This document shows positions 1-13,159 of a DNA stretch of 64,000 nt, piece by piece (the stretch's first letter is position 1; every line of letters begins with the position of its first letter). The stretch lies in the NCBI GenBank assembly GCA_022577435.1, contig JAKOON010000005.1:8825224-8889223 (forward strand), given 5' to 3'. The position numbers and the translations under genes are program-made. Under the pieces are notes generated by a model. It was not told the DNA's origin. It was given only the letters and a program-made list of their open reading frames with translations, and searched no databases. Source of the DNA: Embiotoca jacksoni (Eukaryota > Chordata > Actinopteri > Embiotocidae).

Positions 1-1440
1 GCAGATACTCGTAACTGATATAATATGTTGCAGCATTAGCCATGCAGACATGTGCTAGTTGTACTGTTACTTACAAGTATTCAAATAAAAAAGACAAGAA
101 GTTGTTGTTATCAATTGCCAAAGCTGGAAATGTCATACCCCAAAGTTGGACTTTTCCAACAGTAAGCTCTGGGAATTTATAAAGATTTCCAAATACATTT
201 TCTGCTTCATGTTTCATGGTTTCACCAGTGCTCTGTTTACTTCAACTTACACCACTGTTTTTTTGACACGTTACTGTTGTTGGTCTGAGCTCAGCCTAAA
301 AGTTGTAAGTGAATGTGTAGGTTTGTATTGCTGAGGTTGTGAGCATGACCTGCACAGTGGCAGACAAGAGAGTGAAAAGCCTTTGTCAGCTCCTTCAGGC
401 CTCATGCAGTGTTGCACCTTACATCACCAACTTTTTATTTTAAAGTTTTTTTTAAAGATATTCTTCACAACTCAGGGGTTGCAATTGTCACAGAGGTGAA
501 GGAATATGAACTGTTTCACGGGGCTGAGGGATGTGCTGACTTTATGTGCATGTTAAGGGGCCTGGTATCACATTTAGGCCTGGTCCCTATGGGCTATAAA
601 GCAAGGTGTTGCTGTGCTGCAGCCTTTCTTTTCTCTACTTCCTCCTCCCCTCTACGATTCCAGGTAAAAAAAAAAAATCTTTACTAAAACAGCTGGATAT
701 TTAAAAAAAAATTTTTTTGCCCCTTTTTGCCCCACTAGTGCCATTATTGCCTGTTTAGCTGAGTTTTCTTTTCTTTCTGACCATTTCTTGTAACTGAAGT
801 TTAAACTAGTGTTAATGGCTGACTGTAATAAAGTATTACTTACTCTTGTCTTTTAAAGGTCAAACTACTCTTTCTAGATTAATTTCTTACGCAGTCTTGC
901 AATCTTTAGTTTTCAATTCAAGTATTGTTAAAATTACACAATGTTATATAATCAATACTATATATAGTAACATTAAGCAATTCTAAACTTGGGAGCATTT
1001 AGTTGCACAAATAGTTCTAAGCCTTTAAAGGCAAACAATAAAAACGGAATAAAGTGGGAAGGCAGAAGAAAGCAAATCACTGCAAAAGACTCCAGTATGT
1101 GACCTGATCCTTAAACCGAGTTTTTTTTAAATTGGAAACAGATCAAATTTATCTCATGACGCTTGCAGAACTTTTTGAAAAGTGAGCAAAAAACAATGAT
1201 GACATGAAGATTTTTGCAAAAGATGTCTCTTTTTCTCGACATCACCTCCAGCTTGGTAAGTCATCAGCGGGACTTTCTGGCTGGCCTGTGGTCGGGCAGA
1301 GGGTTATGGCTCTGGCTATTGAAACGCACGCAGACAGACACACAGGTGGTTTTCACTTTCACTCGGGGGAGAAAGTGACTGACTAACTGAATATGACTGG
1401 GCTCCCTCTGTCCTCGCACATCTGGAGTGGGCTGAACGGA
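1..1440. other. AT-rich intronic DNA, nothing recognised
   Basis: Scattered T and A homopolymers and AATAAA-like words only; the short open frames have no coding character. Confidence 0.6.
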
Positions 1441-1448
1441 CGGAGGGC

Positions 1449-1450
1449 GG

Positions 1451-1472
<22 letters not shown>
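1449..1472 (+). repeat. Poly(G), 24 bp
   Basis: A homopolymer preceded by GGAGGGC and followed by GAGAGAG. It yields proline-rich false frames on the minus strand. Confidence 0.95.
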
Positions 1473-1484
<12 letters not shown>

Positions 1485-2049
1485 TGAGGGGGTGCGAAGT
1501 GGTGAATGGCAGAAATGCAAAGACAGATAGTGTGTGTCTGTGTGTAGAGGGTGGCATGATATGTGTGTTGTGGTCGTGATCTCTTCATTTTTGTGGATGA
1601 GAGGGTGCTTGTGTATGTTTGAAGGGTGACGACAGAGAGGCCACTGTAGGGAATGTCTTTCATGAACTATTTTTTTGGGGGGGTAAAATATTCTAATTTA
1701 CAACCATCAACAAAACGTAATACATGCACACATGTGCCTTCATAAAAGAACAATTAACTGATATGAACTGATGCAAATTTAGTTATTTATGTAATCTTGT
1801 GTTTTGTGTTTCATGTCACATGGACCACTAGATATTACAGTTTGTACCCACAACAATAAACTCTCAAATGTGAGACATTTACTATGTGTTGGTTTTACAG
1901 ACACTTCTTTGGCAATGCTATTGCGTGATTTTAACAAGAAGGGCACTCGGAAAGCACAGAGCTCCGTCAAAGCAAATATTGCACTCTACTCTGATGTGCA
2001 AATCTGCAACTGCAATATATGTCTGTATGCATTTACAATCATGGCAATG

Positions 2050-2319
2050 TTACAGTAGTACTGGTTCCGGTCCTATGTAACCACTGTCCTCGGGTGCCCC
2101 ACAGTGGTGAACTGACCATTTGTGAATACCAGGACGAATTCCCTTTAAGTTTTTACCGTGTTTAAGGGTGTACATCAGAGCATTCTGTAGGCGGTTCGGC
2201 TCCACGGAAAGGTTCATGGCTGTATTTCTTTCCCAGTAGACCTCTGGTGCTCCACAACAACTGCTAGTTGTATCAAGTCTGAGCAAGTACATGTGAATCC
2301 CACTGGTTTGTTGGTACAT
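2050..2319 (-). other. Coding-like segment, possibly a decayed retrogene or repeat
   Basis: The minus-strand frame is open for 89 codons with balanced composition, including NLSVEPNRLQNALMYTLKHG and a repeated CGAPE motif about 50 residues apart. No family is recognised. The plus strand contains a GGTTCGGCTCC box at about 2191 that resembles a pol III B box, so a SINE-like origin is an alternative. Confidence 0.2.
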
Positions 2320-2477
2320 GAGAATGCAGATTGTGATACGGAGTGGTCACATTTCTAGAATGGCCTATGTTTTGTTACTATTGAATTTTATTCCCATTTA
2401 GTGGATTTGAAGACGCATAGCATATAGTAAGCCAAATGCCCTAACTCGCAATGTTAATGAGATGAAAAATAGTTAGA

Positions 2478-2620
2478 GGGCCTGCCTGCTTGCTCGGATG
2501 CACTCCAAAACTTAATTTGTTCTTTTTTTTTGGCCAATGCTACACCTTTCCACCAAGTTTCATGAAAGTCAGATTGGTAGTTTTTCTGTAAACCCGCTGA
2601 CAAACAAACAAAAAAAACTG
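2478..2620 (+). repeat. Teleost interspersed repeat 3' end with (AACA)n tail
   Basis: The segment contains the phrase CACCAAGTTTCATGAAAGTC, then GTAGTTTTTCTGTAAACCCGC, and ends in short ACAAACAAAC repeats. This closely resembles the 3' end of a common fish retroelement as I remember it. A short microsatellite-like tail is typical of LINE or SINE 3' ends. Family unassigned. Confidence 0.6.
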
Positions 2621-3477
2621 CATCAAAAACTGAGCTAATAATGTAACCAAACTGAAAAACAACCTAGAAAAGTGAGGAGCAGCATCAGCAGAGTAAAAAA
2701 AAAAAAAAAAAAAAACATTAGAGGAAACAGATGAAGCAGCAGAGAGAAGGAGGAGGGTGGCAGTGTGAAGGAGAGAGAAAGAAACAGAGGGACAGATGTT
2801 CCAGGGTTGCTGCTCTGCCCAGCGAGTAGCAGTGAGGCATGCAGCTGCAGCTCTCAATGACGAATCATTTTCCAGATAGAGAAGACGGCAGGAAATTTCC
2901 ACTTACTTCATGTGTCGTGAGCTGATCACCTGTCTGCACAAAGAAGAGTTCATCACTGTTTCCACACCAACAGGATTGATTCTTTGTGCACACCTCATGT
3001 ACACATGTATGAATGTAGAAATACACACACTTTTGATCAACATAGGACAACACAGAAGTACCCAAACATCATCCTAAACCATGAAAGAGAAGGAAAACAA
3101 GCAAGACCTATCAGAAGATCTATCAGAAGACTCCTTCTTGGTGTGAGTCGAATAAACACATAAAAGTAATTAATGTAACAGAAGAGCAAGCCAGGCCCTT
3201 GAACTTTATTTTTCCTGTGCTGCCTGGTGAGCAGTGTGCCGGTGAGGAGCAGCCGCTCTTCATCTGTGTGTGTGTTGGAGAGCGCTTCACAGAGGGCTGC
3301 TGCTACATTTGGCAAGGGAGGGGTCCCCTTCACACAGCTGTGCAAATCTTACCGAGGATCATGTCTGTGTGTACACGTGTGTGCGTGTCCGTTTAGGCAG
3401 CAGCACCTGTACAAAATCTCATTGTCTCATCTCAGAGGCCCCTTAAAGAACTCGACACCAGGTCTGGCTCAATAGCA

Positions 3478-3720
3478 GGCTAGCACCGCTATGTCGCCCA
3501 AGAGCAACAGCGGGGCCAGGGGGGCCTCCGGCACTCTCGTGGCACGTGCCTGCCGCTCCCCGAGCTTACGACCCAAGATGGAGTTACGGGTTTTAGGGGA
3601 GGAAAGGCTGCTTGCCGTCTGACGAGCACCCCTTAGCCCCACAGGCGCTGCACTCACAGGCTAACCCCGGCCCCCATCAAAGGCTCCACCGGGTGGAGAG
3701 AAGAACACGGTTGGCCCTCT
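3478..3720. promoter_or_regulatory. Small CpG-rich block
   Basis: The sequence is markedly richer in G, C and CpG than the flanks. A 43-codon plus frame (ATG at 3491, MSPKSNSGARGASGTLVARA...) and an overlapping 62-codon minus frame are open, but neither is recognised. It could be a small CpG island, a conserved element or an orphan exon. Confidence 0.25.
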
Positions 3721-4994
3721 GGCTCATTGTTTTTCTTTCTTTCTAATAGTCAGGAGCATTAATGTGTGTTTGTGTGAGAGAGGCCACATGGTAAAAGTGA
3801 GGTTGAAAGGCAAACAGAGAAAGAGAGGAGATGGAAAGATGCAAGAGCACCTGTTAAACTGCAAGTGTGTAAACAAACAAAAAAATGCCCGGGGAACACG
3901 ACACACAAATCTATGATGAAAAAAAAAAATAAACAGGAAAAAAAACTTGAGGGAAACTGTCCTTCTTAAAAAAAAAAAAAAATTACCCCTTCTTTTGTGG
4001 CCTTTTTTTTGTGGCCTACAGCTACACTTGAAATTTGAGTGACCTCTAGTGGTCGTATAAACACTCTGGTCTCCCCAAGAAGTGACGCAGTTCAGAAAAT
4101 GTTGATACAATGTGAATTTTTCCTTGTTAGGAAGAAGAGGATTTGGTGGAGGGTTCAATACAACAACAGACCTGGGTGCAGGAGACACAAGTCGGGACCA
4201 TTTTTTTTAAAACCACATTTACTGTTGCTAAGACGATAAAGGTTGCTTAACTTAAGTAGTAACTTAAATTCACAACGCAGTCCAAGTGATCATCCTAACC
4301 AAACCATTTTCTTTCCCTAACCAAGTGGTTTCTCTGCCTATCCTGACCAGCGGTGCTGATTTTTGAAAACATTCCTGTGGTAGTATTTGAGGAAAGGAAC
4401 AAATGACCTTCATGGTCGTACTGTTTGGAGAACCTGCACTTTATTACATGCATTTCTTTTCATAGTGTTATGAAATTACAACTGTTCATGTACAAGCTGA
4501 AAGTTACATTTTACAATTATTTTTCTCATCTTGCAAAACGACACCCGGCAGTTGCATAAACCTCTTATATTTATGATAAATTTATCAGACAATTTTAAAG
4601 CAACCACCAAAGTGTTACACTTTGCAAAAGTTTCTAAACATTTGCGTTTACATCAAGCTAAACATTTACAGACTCCTCATAAAAATGACCCAGGCACAAG
4701 TCTGAAGAATTCACTGTTTTTCAGGCTAATAGGACTCTCATCTTGGCACAACTCTCACGTCTCATGTTTTTCAAATCAAAACATCGTATGAGGGATGAGC
4801 TCAGAAAAGGATGATGAAGATTTACTGAAACTGATATTTGGAGGAATGTCTGAACAACTACACGGTGAGGTTACGTGGGAACGTTCTATTTCAGTGTCAG
4901 CCCTATTCTGGGAATAGAAACAACGCTAGTCATAACACCGGCACGCTCATGAGATGGCTGATAAGATGCCAATTAGATGAGCTCAGTCTGGGGA

Positions 4995-4995
<1 letters not shown>

Positions 4996-5062
<67 letters not shown>
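4996..5062 (+). repeat. (TG)n microsatellite, 67 bp
   Basis: An uninterrupted dinucleotide run of about 33 units follows GGGGAA. A purine-rich stretch lies downstream. Confidence 0.98.
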
Positions 5063-5064
<2 letters not shown>

Positions 5065-6713
5065 ACGTGACAGAGAGGGGAGACAAGGGAGAGAATACAA
5101 ACAGGCAAAGGAGACAAGGCAGAAAAAGGTGCAGAAGAAAGACAGAGCCTCGGAGGAAAAGTCAACGGTTGAAATGCTGGAGTGTGAATGCATGTGATCA
5201 AACAGAGAACACGTGGAGGTGACTGAAGTTCGTGACAGACGGCATGTGTAAATGTGTAACTCGCGTCAGAGCCTTGTTAATGTTCGGTGTGAGCTTCCTG
5301 TTGGAGTGGTTTCCACACTCTGGGGAAGGAGGCAGGCAGGGGCGGAGCCTAATTTGCCACTTGTATGTTAAAAACGTGTGGACTCCTGTTTTCAAGTAAA
5401 AACATCAAAGGTCACTGCACAGACGACAACCGTTTGAACTGAACCTTTTTGCAGAGTAAAAAGTAAATATGGAAGTGCTTTGAGACGCACTTGAAATTTG
5501 GTTTTCTTATTCGTTTCTGCAGTTCGTATTCTGTGGTTGATCACGTATGTAAATAAACTAAAGCCCACTCAAAGTGTAACAGGTCTGGGTCTCTTTAACC
5601 TGTTTAATCCCTGTGATTCTATCTGTCCTCTCATTCCTCTATCCTCCACTGCAGATTTAACAACGTTCCTCTTATTGTGAGCCATTCATCTGTTTTATTC
5701 AGCAGTGGGGGATAAATCAGGGGCCTGAAATGTCCTCCAAACTTTGGGAGCCCCTCCTCCCAAAAACTGGTCCAGTGAGCTGGTGATGAAGTGATTTAAT
5801 ATCAGAGGGTGCTCTGTCTTAGTATGCTGTGCCTCTGACATCTCCCTGCAGCACTAAAAACGAACGCTAAGTCCACCTAGCAGCTGGGAGACTGAGAGTA
5901 AAGCAAAAAAAAAAAAGAACAGAGTGGTGAAAATTGATGAGAAGGCCAACAGTAGGAAAACCCATCTATCGTACTGATATTTTTCTGATTGGTTACATCT
6001 TTTAATTTTTCGCTTTTTCCTTTACTGCTGCTGTATAATAGAATCATATCCGTATAACCTTGTGAGGGCTCGCTGTGAACTTGATCCTTACAGACTCTAA
6101 GTGGCATCAGTGAGACACCCACAGGTGCGTGACATTAAGGAAAACTCTACCCGTGAGTTAGGTCAGTGTTTACAAATGATGTGAAGTCACCACATCATCA
6201 GGCACTATAAACTTACAGAATGGAAGGAACTACGTGCTCTAATAGAGTGACCACCCACCTGACATCACGCTGTATTGTCACTCGCTTGGCAAGCCAAGCC
6301 CTCTTCTGTTGAATCTGTGTCACCAGCACACAAACTTGGCACTCTCCAGCAGCCGTGCCCTCACACCTCATGCCAAGGAGGTGTCCAAACACTCAAAGCC
6401 ATAAAAGAACCAAGAATGGGGCTTAATCAGGCCTATTTACACCTGCCAGCCAAAGGAGTGATGCACCACATAATGAGTACCAATAAATAGACTGGTGCGT
6501 TTCTACACAAGGCCAGTAAAATGAGTTTTTGACCATTTTTACTTGTCTTTTATGTTTGACTCTCACTGTGCAGGTTAATGCATATCTAGAGTTTGACGTT
6601 GGATGACGGTGTGTTCACTTGAAATCTGCAAGCAGGATCACAACTCGTTTGGAAGCCAATCCTGGTCCAAAAGGTAACTTACATCAGTTTGGTGCGGAAA
6701 CCTGAAGTTCTGC

Positions 6714-7786
6714 ACGACATACTAATGGTTTGCGTGTGTAAAATCACGTGCAAACTCCAACACCACCCGCAAAAAAGTTTCCAAGCTGATCTACCAACGA
6801 CGTGCAGTGAGGATCGCGTCTTTCAAATGTGCAATTTAACACGTCGTCCATTTTGCATGTTTGCCTGCATGCATATGTAATATTGGGCATTTCTGCTTGA
6901 AGGTGCAAAATACTGGGAGAGGAAATGCGAATAGAACAATTTAACACCCGCGACGATATTTACTAAACCTGAAAGTAGAAATAGGAGAAGTGATGTGTAT
7001 TTTTGCACGACTGAAAAGAACGTATTAGTCAGGTTCGCAAATCTGCAGAGACGGCTGCTCTTATTGTGGTGAGAAGGAGACGCAGAGAAATCACAGAATA
7101 CGTAGAGAACGTGGTTTTACACGGCAGAAACATACATTATTCAGACATATCGTTTGTCCAGCAATGACATTTCTGAGTTATTGAAGGAACTGAATGATGA
7201 TTGACAGCCAACAACAAGGAGGAGTCACGACTCAGCATTGTCCCGCCTCTGGGTCATTCCAGTTTATCGCTGCTTGGATATCCCGCCCAGTCCCGTTAGT
7301 CCGGTGTGCAGAATTAACAGGTGACTTCATAAGATTCACAGCAGTCGCGAGGCACCGAATGAAAAGTCACCTGATCGTCACAGAAAGATCTGGACCCGCT
7401 GATCAGTGTTTGTTAGAGGATCTCATCCTCTTTTATTTGCTGAAGTTTTATTATTAAGCCTTTTTTTTTCACCTTTTTGTTTGTCCCGCAGTTTGACTTG
7501 CTTGCTAATAATCTCCTATATAGCGTTTTGTTCTTGTTATTTTTATATTTCTTAATTTCAATGAGATCAGATTTCCTTTTCCTTATGCGGTCGCTCTGTT
7601 TTCCATTGCTGTAATCACTAACGCACGCAAACCCCTCATTTAAATACAGCCATTTGCACCTGATTTCAATGAAGCAATTACTCTTAGTAAATCACCCGAA
7701 AAACGGGTGCAAAACAAATTTGCAAACTTTTAGAAGGAATTTAGTACACTTTATTTGAGATCTTAGTAAATCAGGCCCAGAGTACA
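6714..7786. mobile_element. Decayed DNA transposon remnant, PIF/Harbinger-like
   Basis: The right end reads GATCTTAGTAAATCAGGCCC, and an inner copy of TTAGTAAATCA lies at about 7685. The left part begins ACTAATGGTTTGCGTGTG, resembling fish elements whose termini read GGGCCTGATTTACTAA, though the outer left terminus has eroded. Inside, about 7050-7170 encodes an arginine-rich peptide (RRRRREITEYVENVV) of the kind found near the start of Harbinger-encoded proteins, broken by stops. No intact transposase exists. The class is inferred from remembered terminal motifs. Confidence 0.5.
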
Positions 7787-8559
7787 TTGGTAATGGTCTT
7801 TCAGTCATGTAGGAGACATCATTAATCCAGAATTTAAAATTATAACATCAAATATTTGTAGATTCTTTTTAGACTTTTTAGCAATGGAGAAGGTGCCAAT
7901 GTCATTTTATGAATTTCTAAACCAGTAATTTAACTTTTTCCGGAAATTATTTTTAAGAGCAGAATATTTTTTTTTTATATCTCTCAAACATATCTGGATG
8001 GGATCTTTGAAGGTTAAAGATTCAGTCCCTGCAACTATCACGTTGTCTTAGTTAAACAAACGCAAAACGTAATGAAGAAAACAATGGTAATCATATGGTG
8101 TCTTGGTTGTTATTCATTTTTATGAGTTCAAAGAAAACACGAAGAGAAAACTGTATTGAGAAATATCACCCAAGATATCCGATATACGCAAGACATTTCC
8201 TGGCTGAAGATAATTTCCGTTCATAGTGTTCAGGTTAAATTTTCAACACGCAGAGATAAATCAACATAACACAAAGAAGAACAACAGAGATATAAAGTAC
8301 AAACAGGAAGAACACACCGACCATGTCCACACTGCAACATATCTGGACTTAAAGGTCCTGATTCAGCTCATTCTCATCCTATTATGCAACATCTCTCGGA
8401 CCGCCACTCCAGCTCCTTTGTTTCTTTGCTCCTCCATCGTGCACAACTATGATAAAGACATTACCAGTTACCATAACATAGTTTGAGGAGTGACACATGT
8501 GTAGGAGCATTGTCCCCCCGCTACCTCGAAAGCCAGCCTGTGGTGAACTAGGGAAGAGT

Positions 8560-8870
8560 GTTGCTCATGTATAGCAGGGGGCCTTCTTCTGCTGCTGCAT
8601 TTTCATGCTTTCAGTTCTAATTAAAACCACAAAAAGAGAACTCCAAAGGCCCCTCGGAGCCCAGGCCTTGGAAATTTCGCTACGCTAAACCACCATAATA
8701 TGCGCCTCGGCCCCACTATACTCAAGGGGGGCTCTTTGGTTGCCGTGTAATAAGTCCTGGCGTGCTAACCTTGTAATTGGCCATAATTAAAAGGAGGCAG
8801 AAGGAGACGAGGATCTTCCTCTCAGCTTCAGCTGCCAGGCAGCAGGAAGTAGTAAAGACACGCTGTCTCT
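8560..8870. promoter_or_regulatory. Possible conserved non-coding element
   Basis: A block of high sequence complexity with TTGTAATTGGCCATAATTAA (two TAATT homeodomain-type sites around a GGCC), AGTTCTAATTAAAACC and CpG-bearing segments, between AT-rich intron and a TG repeat. It looks like an enhancer but nothing here proves conservation. Confidence 0.3.
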
Positions 8871-9035
8871 TCCTTTAGGTGCCACTCCGTCTTTCTCTTT
8901 GAGCCTCTTTTCTCCCTTTCTTCCTGTCACTCACAATCTTTGTGAAGAGTATCTTTTGGGTCTCTGCAGAGTGGAGGGGGGTGACTGTGTAAAGTCTATC
9001 CCTCTTTATCCTCAAAACCTGCTGTCCTCACGGCA

Positions 9036-9038
<3 letters not shown>

Positions 9039-9121
<83 letters not shown>
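9039..9121 (+). repeat. (TG)n microsatellite, 83 bp
   Basis: A pure dinucleotide run of about 41 units, immediately after CGGCACAG. Confidence 0.98.
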
Positions 9122-9124
<3 letters not shown>

Positions 9125-10093
9125 TGCGCACACGCCTCTTTGCCATCTTTGTCTCTGTTCAGTCTGTAATTATTCAGTCTGCAGATGCTCCCTGTGTGTT
9201 TGTTGTTGTCTGTTTCCTGCTTACAACCTCGTCAGTATCATGTCTGTGCAACCTTCGCGACACCGCACCACATCTATACAGCCTGGCTTCACTCAACAGG
9301 CTCATTACACTTGAGAGATGGGGAATTCAGTCGCTCCTTTTTCCATGCGACTTGCAGATTTGGTGTCAGAACCCCCACTGGGATATTGTAACTCTTTATA
9401 ACACAACATATCATTTCCTCTGCACACACCATTCAATTATTTCTATTACACAAAAGTAAATCTGACCTACAGCTGTTTACATATGACCATCTTAGCTTAT
9501 CATTCTCCTCATTTAGACTCTAACTTTGCCTTGCTCTTCAGCTTATGTCTTTAGCTTCAAGCAATCCAGCTTGACCCACAGCTCTGTTCATAAGTGGTTC
9601 TGTTGGGCCTCTGAGCAGCATGAATTCAAATGACTACTTACTGTCTAAATATTAGTGATGTGTGGGACATTCAGAGCCATCTTTAAACTTATATTCATGG
9701 ATGAATTTCAGTCAGTTTGTGAGGATGGAATAACTTGTTTCTGAAACTTCACCATCTAATGTTTCCAAAGTGTAAACCAATTACTACAGAACAAAAACAG
9801 TCATTTATAATACAAGACTGATGCTGGATGAAGCTTTTCTAATTCATGACTATCTCCTCATTCACAAAGTGATCATATCTAATTTAGCCCTCGCTGCACT
9901 CTGTACGTTTGGGGCACCGCATTGGTTTCTCGGCCTCAGCTAGCATCTGCCTCAGCACACTGTTGACAGAAGGGTGAGTGCTGACGGGGCAGCGCTGCGC
10001 TTTTGTTACCTGAGCGTCACTCACCGAAACCAGAGACAAGACAGCTGCTTGACTTACCATCAAGCTGAAAGGAAACACCGACGAGGCAGGGAA

Positions 10094-10112
10094 GGGGTGG
10101 GGGGAGGGAGGG
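10094..10112 (+). other. Predicted G-quadruplex motif
   Basis: GGGGTGGGGGGAGGGAGGG has four G-runs of at least three with one-base loops, the classic strong G4 pattern. It lies in a purine-rich strand segment (10073-10147). Confidence 0.75.
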
Positions 10113-10994
10113 ACAAGAAGAGAAAAGGAGAGGAGGGGGGAGGAGAGCAAGTTCATTTACGTGCCAAGTTCATGTGTGGTGCTGAATGTTGCAGGCTTTG
10201 TCCTGAACAAACAGAGTGTTGACCAAAAAAAAAAAGTGTATTTAGAAATCAGGTGTAAAGAAAAGTGTTGTTCAGTTGACAAGAGACACGGGGTGCATTG
10301 AGAACCACAAACTAACGAGCACTTACCCTCAACGTATCAACGCTGGGAGACCCTGAATAACCCCTTGTCCCTTTGACACTAAAATACTGACTCCATTTTA
10401 ATGGCTTCAAGTTATTTTCAGGCGCATTTCTACGCAAACGTCTGAACTTAACTGAACTCTGTTGTGAACTTCAATCCCTCCTTTCTCCTGCTCGTCTCTG
10501 GTGTCAAAAGATGAACAAAATGACGAGGGGTCAGGCGGGGCCCGATGGCAGCCATATATCCTGAGGCTCCGCCTGTGGTCTTCGCAGCCAAAAACACACA
10601 CAGACAGACAGTGGGAGGATTCTGCCATGACCTTTCACCCCAGCTTGGCTCCCTCCGGGTCAACAGAGGCCATCTCTACAGAGGCCTGCACCTGGATCAC
10701 TGGACCTATCCACAAGGAAACGGGGTGAACGTGTGTGTGTGTGTGTGTATGTGTGTGTGCGCATGTATGAGCACAGGCTTTGGGGGGAAGAGGGTCTCGG
10801 GAAATGAATCAACCACTTAGTTCAGCCACCCGCCCCCTCACTTACAGAGATCGCTTCAGCAGGACCCAAAGGTCAACTCTCACCCTTTCTCGCATTTCTC
10901 TCTCTTTTTGCCATTTCTCGCTACCTCCCCCACCTCTCTCATCAGAGGTGAACAAGGAGCTATTTCAGAGCGATATGAGAAACAGAGGTGGGTG

Positions 10995-10995
<1 letters not shown>

Positions 10996-11061
<66 letters not shown>
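10996..11061 (+). repeat. (TG)n microsatellite, 66 bp
   Basis: A pure run of 33 units; a shorter imperfect (GT)n lies nearby at 10734-10760. Confidence 0.98.
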
Positions 11062-11062
<1 letters not shown>

Positions 11063-13159
11063 ATACAGATATATGTGTGTGAGAAATAGAGCGTGTAGGT
11101 CACTTTTGTCAGAACTCTGTCACCTTCTGTTCTCCCAGACTTAATTCAAGCGATGCCCACACAAAGCAGTGTTCATCTCAGAGAACATCACCAGTATTCA
11201 TATTGTAATTCAGTCTTGGGCATGAAATAACAGATTAGAGCAAAGAAGAGCAAAAGCAGTCTGCTGTAATTGTACGTCTGAGAGAAAGCTGTAATTAAGT
11301 ATTTTACATCTTATGAAGGTGTGGAAGGGGAGCGAGTCTGCAGCGCACAATCAAAAAGCCTGCAAGAGCACCATCTAAGAAGAAGACAAAAAAAATGTCC
11401 TAGTCTGCTTAAACACGTTGTAAAGCCTGTTGGTAAAAGGCGTGGAGGTATAGTATATATGAGCCGACATCATGTGGATTTACTGGAGATGGCAAATTGA
11501 TAACTGTGCAAGGAATGCTTTATGAAAATGATGCCTGTGAGCGATTATGGTAAAATATGCTGAGCAGCATGATACCCATTCAGCAACCACTCTTTCCTCG
11601 AGGCACATACCTCCTTACTCTCCCGCTCTGAATGCTCGGTACAGTATACTGTAAAGTATAAACCCATGTAAAATGAGCAGGTATGTGTGTGTGGTAACGA
11701 GTGCAATCACTTTGCTTGTGTGTGCTGCAAAAGTCTGAGCAGAAGAGTGTGTGCGGCGCCCAAAGCATACCAGTCGTGGCTATCTCTTACCTCGTCACCT
11801 TATACAGAGGCAGCGTGCGCTTAAAGGAAACAGAGAGGAGTCTGATTTGCACATTGTCTGACACTCATGCCCTCGTAACCCACGGCGCCACAGCTGCCAA
11901 ACGCCCACTGACAGCATTGGCCCAGCATGCCCCCACCGGACATATCAACACGGGCCCGACACACACCCTCATATATAAACCAGAGATACACAGAACAGGC
12001 GATATCCACAAAGACACAAACACACAGGTCCACTGACACACCTCAGGCAGAGAGGAGAGAAAGGATACTGTTATGAGAGAGAGAGAGAGAGAGACACACA
12101 CACAGAGAAGTTGATTCGTGAGTGGAGTGTGTAGCGCTGTTATGCATGACATCTGGCTGTAAGAGAATCTGTGGCTACTTAGATGCCCGGAGGCCTGAGG
12201 CTGTTGACAGCTCCCCGCGCACCTCTTTCTGTCTGATGGCAGGGACTGATAGAGGCAGAGCAGTGTGGTGTTTCCTATACTGTGACTTTACCACAGCGAG
12301 AGTAAAAATGATTCACACATACACACACACCAGTGCTCCAAAAACACCTTTATCAAATAATTCAGTCTCATTTATACTATGACAACATCTTCAAATTGAT
12401 AGAACGAACGGAGCTACCATCCGGAGACTTTCACCTGCCTCGAGACATTTATTTAACCTTTTAACCCCTAGTCTCCTGTATATTGGATGGTAGCACAATG
12501 TAGGATGTTCTTAAAATGGGAAAACCAAAGGAAGGTATGTTCATATGTACTATACCTATTGACAAATTCGACTCTTATCTTTTCTGTAATTGTGGTCATA
12601 TTTAACAGGATCATTCCACTTAGAATGATTGGGGTAAAGCGCACAGCAAAGTTTACAAGTGAGACAAATTACAGTGTCTGCTTCAAACCCTTCTGGAAGT
12701 CTAACAATGTAATGAATGCTTACAAACTAATTTACTGCAAACATTAAACGATCGAAAAATCGTTTTAACTTTAATTTAATTTAGAGACAGTGTCCTTAAA
12801 CCAATCAATCTCCATGAGAGGTTACAGGTTACAAGAATATATGCATAGATTAATACAATTGTCTCAATACTCTTTAAATATCCCCATGGTCAAACTGATA
12901 CACACATTCAGTGACTGAAACAAAGTGTGCAAAGACCTCTGCCGTAATATGTAAATCAACATTATGCAAATGCAAATGCAAAAAAAAACCCCTCAAACAA
13001 TGAATTTAATCCAACTACATACAGTAAATTCATTTACCAAGCTACATATGTTTTGCAGTACACACACCCAGCGGGAAGGAGTCACATTCACAACACTCCA
13101 TTACACAACAGAGAGCCAGAACTGGAGATTTCATTGTGTGGCTTTGCGGCGTCCAGTTT
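11062..13159. other. Intronic DNA, nothing recognised
   Basis: A short (GA)n/(CA)n patch at 12075-12105 and otherwise mixed sequence without a gene. Confidence 0.5.

Larger units (their letters stand above)
3721..8559. other. Intronic DNA around the TG repeat and Harbinger-like remnant
   Basis: Outside the repeats listed separately I see A/T runs (3929-3980, 5906-5916), ordinary AT-rich sequence and no gene. Confidence 0.5.

Noticed and set aside
2185..2205. tRNA-like B box
   Set aside because: GGTTCGGCTCC alone, without a convincing A box or cloverleaf, does not support a tRNA gene.
8899..9459. 186-codon open frame with poly-Val-Cys
   Set aside because: The frame is held open by the (TG)n tract. 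TG and CA runs give VCVC or HTHT peptides throughout the window; none is a credible gene.
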